Source: Dimargaris cristalligena (lineage: Eukaryota > Kickxellomycota > Dimargaritomycetes > Dimargaritales > Dimargaritaceae). From it: a DNA stretch of 25,294 nucleotides. Location of the stretch: NCBI GenBank assembly GCA_027576995.1, contig JANBQC010000417.1:1-25294 (forward strand). The letters run 5' to 3'. The notes beneath the pieces were generated by a model. It saw only the letters and a list, made by a program, of their open reading frames with translations, had not been told where the DNA came from and ran no database searches. The first letter of the stretch is position 1. Every line of letters begins with the position of its first letter. The translations under genes and the position numbers were made by a program. This document shows positions 20,634 to 25,294 of this stretch, in pieces.

Positions 20634-20670
20634 TCCTCACTTTATTACAATAATGGTAATAAAGTGAGGA
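20634..20670. repeat. Perfect 15-bp inverted repeat with 7-nt loop
   Basis: TCCTCACTTTATTAC at 20634-20648 is exactly complementary to GTAATAAAGTGAGGA at 20656-20670, separated by AATAATG. There is no adjacent recognisable gene and no T-run as in a bacterial terminator. It could fold as an RNA or cruciform hairpin, or be the end-pair of a tiny element. Confidence 0.9.
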
Positions 20671-21186
20671 AGAGGGACCTGTCGGGGCGGAGAAGCGATG
20701 CAGACCCGACCGAGCCCGTGGTCGCCAGGGAAGAGAGGGGTGCAACGCGGGGATGACTAAGAAGGCCCCTTTGGTTTAACTCGGAGGCAGTGAACCCAGA
20801 TGGCTGGAGTAGAGATTAGAGGAAAGAGAGAGAGAGAGAGCAGTGGCGGCGGGGATGGTAGCCCCAGCCAGTGTGAACCGCGCCGGGGCTGGATAATTAA
20901 AGTGGCATGCATCACCACCCTCTTATTATAGGCGGCGCATGGGCGGTATTTTTATCGCTGGGGAGAGTGTAAATAAAGCACAGGGAGAGGGACAATCCTC
21001 TTTCGTTATCACAATATTCACGCGGTTTCTTTTGGGGTGGGAAGAAGGCCCAAAGATACCTCAAACCACAACAATCCACGTCGCCAAGCCAGAGAGGTAG
21101 ACCGTTGGGGAAATGGCAGGAATGTATTTTCAAGTCCATGTAAAGTCTCTACCAATAAATGGAATGTCTCTTCTAAAGTTCATGTA

Positions 21187-21243
21187 ATGTATCTATATAA
21201 TATAATGTATCTATAATCTCATGTATCTATACTATAATGTATC
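21187..21243 (+). repeat. Degenerate tandem repeat of ATGTATCTAT
   Basis: The decamer ATGTATCTAT occurs exactly at 21187, 21205 and 21221, with a partial copy ATGTATC at 21237, giving spacings of 18, 16 and 16 bases. The spacer is AT-rich. It is a minisatellite-like array in intergenic DNA. Confidence 0.8.
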
Positions 21244-22126
21244 GGTAATGTAACCCAACCCGGCTACCCATGTAGGCCTTAGTGAGGATGCGGGGAGGCG
21301 AGTGTTTTTGGCAATGCGGGGACATTCATTGGCAAGAGGCCGACGGGCTTTCCATCCCCATGACACCCAAGGAGAGCTGGTTTTAGAAGGTGTTCACGTA
21401 ATGGCCAGGCCAGTGTAGGGGAATATATGATGGATTCATGGCCTTCCCCCGGCGCTATGCGAAACATAGGGAGAGGGATCCGCTGTATCTAGCCCATTTC
21501 CCTCTCTCACTATGTGAAGAAAGTCTCTTTAAAACCCTCCAAGGCGGCGGACATTTACTTGGGGTCAAGGTCTTTTTAGTTGGGGCTGTTAATTCCCCCC
21601 TTTTATTTCGGCCACCCACAAGGCCTCTCGATACAGCCAATATCAGTTCAAGCGCTGCTCACATTGGTTGTTCACAGGAGATGTCTTGATGAAATCGACG
21701 TAAACCAATATATATATATACCAAAGGCATTCTAATGGGGGGTTATTTCCACCCCACAGTGCCGCCAATCAATTGCAAGAGAAGGAAGCCACAGACACAG
21801 GCACTCCCGGACCCAATAATCGCACGAAGCAGTTAACTACACCGTCCGAACAAAACGACGACGACGCACCTGTCCCTCTATTCGCTGTGTTTAGTTCGAG
21901 CGGACGGCTAGTAAACGTAAAATTAGCTGCTTCGTGCGATGGGGGATGGAACGAGGGTTGGATTAGGGTGAAACGCAGTATAAAAGACTTGGTTAGACTG
22001 ACTGTGCCAAACGGACCCCCTCCCTCTATTCATTCCCTCTGCCTTTGCCATGACGCGGGATTGCTTGGCTGGTGTATAAAGCCCACCCGCGCTGCCCCTC
22101 CGCCTAGCTGTACTTGTACTTGTGCC

Positions 22127-22150
22127 TGTGTGTGTGTGTGTGTGTGTGTG
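22127..22150 (+). repeat. (TG)12 microsatellite
   Basis: Twelve TG units followed by the interrupted run TCTATGTCTATGTGTG. It sits about 420 bp upstream of the unknown-protein gene, before its CT-rich upstream block. Confidence 0.9.
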
Positions 22151-22179
22151 TCTATGTCTATGTGTGCGTATCTGTCTCC

Positions 22180-22330
22180 GCTCTCCCTTTTTCTCCCTTT
22201 ATTTCTCTCCCCCCCTCCATCTCTTTCTCCCTCTTCCTCTTTCCTTCCTTCTATAACTCTCCTGGTCTTTGTAGTTAGACGTCTCTCTACTCCACTCTCT
22301 TCCACCTCTTCTACTACTCTTTTCTTCTTA
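22180..22330 (+). promoter_or_regulatory. CT-rich upstream tract of the unknown-protein gene
   Basis: About 150 bases dominated by C and T on the coding strand, followed by TA runs and A-tracts, and then the ATG at 22570. Similar pyrimidine-rich coding-strand sequence precedes the J-protein gene and, on the minus strand, the Whi3-like gene. This suggests a common promoter or leader style in this genome. The exact transcription start cannot be seen. Confidence 0.4.
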
Positions 22331-22569
22331 TATATATATATCCAAAAAAAAGGCTTGATTATTAGACTATCGGCCATTTACTCCGCTTCGTGGGTCACTT
22401 CAGCCACACCTTTTGGCTCCTACTCTATATACGTTGCACAGAATTTTATATATATCCAAAAGAAAAAAATCCGTCACCATAAAGGTCTCTTCCCCGTCCA
22501 GTTCGCTACCCCCGGACTCACCCTAACCCCACCCACTCTTCCACTTTCGTCGACGTCGGCCCAACCGCC

Positions 22570-23928
22570 ATGCTAGGCCTTCGGCTACTTCGGTCCGCCG
22601 AACGGACCGAACCCGACCCCCCGCCCCCCGCTCCTACCCGCTCCCGGACTCTCGGTTTGCTGGGCCGCTTAACCACCCGGGTTGGCCGTACCAAAACCGC
22701 CACCGTCTATCACGCCCCCCAGGCCCGCTCCTGCCCCGACTTGCTTGAATTCCCCTCCCACATTGACGAGAAGCTGGCCCTGGTGGTGCCCAAGGTTCCA
22801 TCCGACAATGACCTCCCTGAATTGAAGGCCGCCCTGGAGGAGTCGGTGCGCCACTACCACGTGGCCTACGCTTCCGAAACCGTGGCTGACGACGATGACG
22901 ACGAAAAAGAAGAGGAAAATGAAGTGAAATCCGGAGAGGCGGTGGAGGTGGTAGCGACGACCCTTCCCCCCGCCTCCCGGAAACCCGCCAAAACCCGCTC
23001 AATGGCATCCCTCCTGGCTTATATCAAGCTGGGGGGCGGGGCTGCTTCGGAAGACCGGCCGGCTCCCGCCAAAAAGCCGCTACGCCGGTCCCTGGGACCC
23101 CCCCCCCCCGCCCCTTCCGTTTCACCTCCTCTTCGTCCGGTTCAGGCGCCGCCCGCCGTGCCCCTGGTCGTTATAGACGTCTTATACGACCAGAGCCTGC
23201 GTAAACTGCAGCTGAAGCGGTCCCGCCCCCTCTCCCAGTTGCTGATGATTCAGTCGGTGCTGCACCGCCTGGAGCAGGAGTTCAGCCGCCGGCACCGGGT
23301 GGGGCTGGACGACTCCAGCGACGATGACTGTGAGGACGGCGCCCCTGAAAACTACCGCCACCTCCCGCTCAACCGCCCCCGCCACCGTCCGTCGAATTCC
23401 GTTGGTTACGGTCACCGCTCGCCACGCTCCCCGCTCAGCCGTACCCCTATTCCGAGGGCCCCATTACTCGACCGAATCCCCGGTCCCCGTCTCCGACCCG
23501 ACGAACTCCCCCGTCGCGGCCCGGTGGCCATCCCCCGCAAGCGGCTGAATCTGCCCCCCGCCTACCGCATATCCGAGTACCCCGACGGCTCGTCTATTAC
23601 TTCTTCTTCTACTACTACTGCCAACTCGTCCATGCTGATTCCCGCGGTGGAGTCCTTCCCCGACCTCTCCGACCTGTGTGCCTCCCAGTCGGACCTGTTT
23701 GATCCCGTGGACTACATCACCAACTCCGCCCACCGCCGTCCCCCGCCCCGTCGTCGCAACTCCGGCTCCCGGCTTACCGGCGCCCAGACCGGCCTAACCC
23801 AAGCCTCGTCCTCGGACGAAGAAGAGCATGTCCCCCTGGGGGTCCTCAAAGTCGGCTATTTGCGAACCGTCTCCGATTCCCTGGATTTGGCTGTTCCTGG
23901 CAATAGTACTGTTATTCCGGTGGGCTAG
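22570..23928 (+). CDS. Unassigned, largely disordered protein of 452 residues
   Basis: A single open frame with strongly coding composition (GCC, CTC, CGC codons) and a good start context (CCGCCATGC). I recognise no domain. Visible parts: a basic N-terminus (1-50), an acidic run DDDDDEKEEEN (about 107-117), Pro-rich stretches (about 175-200), and the one segment that looks helical and ordered, VVIDVLYDQSLRKLQLKRS to LLMIQSVLHRLEQEF (about 199-238). Then come an acidic DDSSDDD patch, Arg/Pro/Ser-rich sequence (about 255-330), a Ser/Thr run, and a tail with SSSDEEEHVPLGVLKVGYL (about 415-433). SCPDLLEF (about 54-61) and SFPDLSDL (about 368-375) resemble each other. It could be a scaffold or regulatory protein; no function is claimed. 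There is no signal peptide or membrane helix, and neighbours give no clue. Confidence 0.7.
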   Translation: MLGLRLLRSAERTEPDPPPPAPTRSRTLGLLGRLTTRVGRTKTATVYHAPQARSCPDLLEFPSHIDEKLALVVPKVPSDNDLPELKAALEESVRHYHVAYASETVADDDDDEKEEENEVKSGEAVEVVATTLPPASRKPAKTRSMASLLAYIKLGGGAASEDRPAPAKKPLRRSLGPPPPAPSVSPPLRPVQAPPAVPLVVIDVLYDQSLRKLQLKRSRPLSQLLMIQSVLHRLEQEFSRRHRVGLDDSSDDDCEDGAPENYRHLPLNRPRHRPSNSVGYGHRSPRSPLSRTPIPRAPLLDRIPGPRLRPDELPRRGPVAIPRKRLNLPPAYRISEYPDGSSITSSSTTTANSSMLIPAVESFPDLSDLCASQSDLFDPVDYITNSAHRRPPPRRRNSGSRLTGAQTGLTQASSSDEEEHVPLGVLKVGYLRTVSDSLDLAVPGNSTVIPVG

Positions 23929-24933
23929 CTCCCTCACTCTCTTTATTCAATAATACATCTATCCTTGTTAAATGCTGCCCCTAACCCACCATATATACCC
24001 TCTCCCTACCATACACACACCATCCCTCTTCTCCTACCCATCCGCAACCCCCTAATAATGCCTGTGTATTGTTGGTGTATTAATCACCCACTATTCTGTC
24101 TACTGCCAAAAGCCTTATCCCTACTCCTATTTATTTATGCATTTTAATATATATTCGACATGTGTTTGTATTTCCTCCTATTATTCTTCTTATTTTATTT
24201 CCTTCCCCTCTACCTTATTTTAATTTCTACTGCTGCTCCCTTTAGAATCCAATCACCTTAGACACTCCTCCTCCTCCTCCCCCGTCCCACTTGTATTTTA
24301 CGCCATTCTAAGCATCGCCCCCTCCCTTCAATTACGAATGTTGAATTGTCGGTCCTCTGGATCCAGGGTGCCATTGTGGCCTGGATCCCCCTCCCCTCCC
24401 TGTCATCGTTTTTAAATCCCGCCCCCTCCATGAATTTTACTTTCTCTTCTTGTTCCGAATTGGCTGCTACGGCCATGTTGATTGACTTGGGCGGTGAGTT
24501 CATCATTCTCTTCCGACTTGCCCATTTGATGATTCATTGACGTGATTGTGTATGTGCGTGTGAGTGTGAATATGGTGAGTGGGTGTGAATTCACGCAGTA
24601 ATAATTGCTGGATGCACCACACGACTACAACCACCACCCTCGGTTGGCCTGACTCTCAACGACCCTAAGCTAATAAATGCATTATATCCGGACCTACGTG
24701 GGGAACTAGGAATGCAAAGAGAACAACAATAACCTCCCCTTCCTATTGTTCAAACGATCAGGTAGGTGTGTTGGACCCGATCAAACGCAATAGGGTTAGA
24801 TATGGTGGTGGGTCTTACTTGGAAACGACGATTCAAACATAATGGTGGGTGGGGGAAAAGCGACTACTGCAGGGAAAAGAGCCCAGCAATCGGGGCGGGT
24901 GCCGACCACAAGCCTATTTCCCCCCATGTATAT

Positions 24934-24951
24934 ATGTATGCATGCATACAT
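24934..24951. repeat. 18-bp perfect palindrome in ATGT-type simple sequence
   Basis: ATGTATGCATGCATACAT is its own reverse complement and lies inside a longer run of TATG/CATA units (about 24925-24960). It most likely arises from tetranucleotide repeat slippage and inversion rather than from a protein site. Confidence 0.85.
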
Positions 24952-25215
24952 GTATGTATGCGGAGGTGGCGTGGCGCAGGGCCTTGTCATTCCCGCAGCC
25001 TGGCACCAGATAAGAAAATACCCCACCACGCCTAATTTAATCGATCCTAACTCATTGAAAAGAAATGTAGCTAGTATTAATAGTATATTAGACTACGTGC
25101 TATGCATATTCTATAGACAGACTGGCCTGATCAAAATAAAATAGTATGGTATACTATAGCACACTGGCCCTGGCCCAGGCTAATAGTAGTAATCCTGTCT
25201 AGTAGGGCGTATGAG

Positions 25216-25217
<2 letters not shown>

Positions 25218-25294
<77 letters not shown>
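25218..25294 (+). repeat. (AGT)~25.7 microsatellite at the window end
   Basis: An uninterrupted AGT repeat of 77 bases runs to the last base of the window, so its true length is unknown. Such a tract at a contig end commonly marks an assembly break. It does not resemble TTAGGG-type telomeric repeats. Confidence 0.95.

Larger units (their letters stand above)
18556..22569. other. Long gene-poor region between the J-protein and the unknown-protein gene
   Basis: About 4 kb without a supportable gene. It contains AAT/AGT-type simple repeats (18941-18982, 19455-19472), a perfect 15-bp hairpin (20634-20670), a degenerate tandem repeat (21187-21243), a (TG)12 tract and a CT-rich block before the next gene (22180-22330). 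Several long open frames here arise from low-complexity pyrimidine tracts and lack start codons or family content. Confidence 0.5.
23929..25294. other. Right-hand intergenic region to window edge
   Basis: About 1.35 kb with no supportable gene. The first 250 bases are T/C-rich and likely the 3'UTR of the preceding gene. Overlapping open frames on both strands near 24260-24600 have no recognisable content. An 18-bp palindrome within ATGT-type repeats lies at 24934-24951, and the window ends inside a microsatellite. Confidence 0.5.

Noticed and set aside
21773..22576. A 267-codon plus-strand open frame before the unknown-protein gene
   Set aside because: It has no ATG start, runs through (TG)n, CT-rich and TA/A-tract sequence, and overlaps the start of a much better coding frame. 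It is explained by low-complexity upstream DNA.
24258..24594. Overlapping small frames on both strands that could be a first exon
   Set aside because: No frame shows family content or a clear splice donor with a partner exon, and the frames contradict each other.
1..25294. CRISPR arrays, operons, insertion sequences, phage modules or a defence system
   Set aside because: The window is intron-containing fungal nuclear DNA. No regularly spaced repeats, transposase genes, or clustered co-directional accessory genes are present.

Overview
The window is nuclear DNA from a filamentous or zygomycete-like fungus, most likely an early-diverging lineage. This is an inference. Supporting evidence: spliceosomal GT-AG introns of about 130-250 nt that keep frame exactly, fungus-typical proteins (an Rtt106-type histone chaperone, a Whi3/Scw1-type RNA-binding protein, a fungal-style F1Fo ATP synthase subunit f), GC-rich coding DNA with C/G third positions, AT-richer intergenic DNA with many simple repeats, and an RNPS1-like SR protein of the kind many ascomycete yeasts have lost. 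I see no bacterial, phage or organellar features.

Layout. Positions 1-76 (minus) hold the edge of a WD40-repeat gene that runs out of the window. Positions 406-2788 (minus) hold a class IV PLP aminotransferase that I reassembled from eight exons into a 342-residue protein with consistent phase at every junction. Positions 3295-4566 (minus) hold an RS-RRM-RS protein resembling RNPS1 whose ATG start codon appears to be split by an intron. Positions 6004-7518 (minus) hold a two-RRM Whi3/Scw1-like protein preceded by a long stretch almost free of C on the plus strand. Positions 10231-11547 (plus) hold an RTT106-like H3-H4 chaperone with an acidic tail. Positions 11548-15386 are a gene-poor, AT-richer island with one orphan terminal-exon candidate. 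Positions 15387-15939 (plus) hold a two-exon ATP17-like gene. Positions 17467-18555 (plus) hold a class B (Sis1-type) J-protein with a probable 5'UTR intron. Positions 18556-22569 are another long gene-poor stretch with simple repeats and a strong hairpin. Positions 22570-23928 (plus) hold a 452-residue, mostly disordered protein I cannot assign. The rest is intergenic and ends in an (AGT)n microsatellite at the window edge.

The genes do not form a pathway or cluster. They are ordinary housekeeping functions (amino-acid metabolism, splicing/EJC, RNA regulation, chromatin assembly, respiration, chaperoning). The most unusual points are the intron-split start codon of the RNPS1-like gene (unspliced RNA reads ATG-TAA), the unassigned disordered protein, the C-depleted upstream tract of the Whi3-like gene, and a possible divergent minus-strand gene or pseudogene opposite the J-protein.
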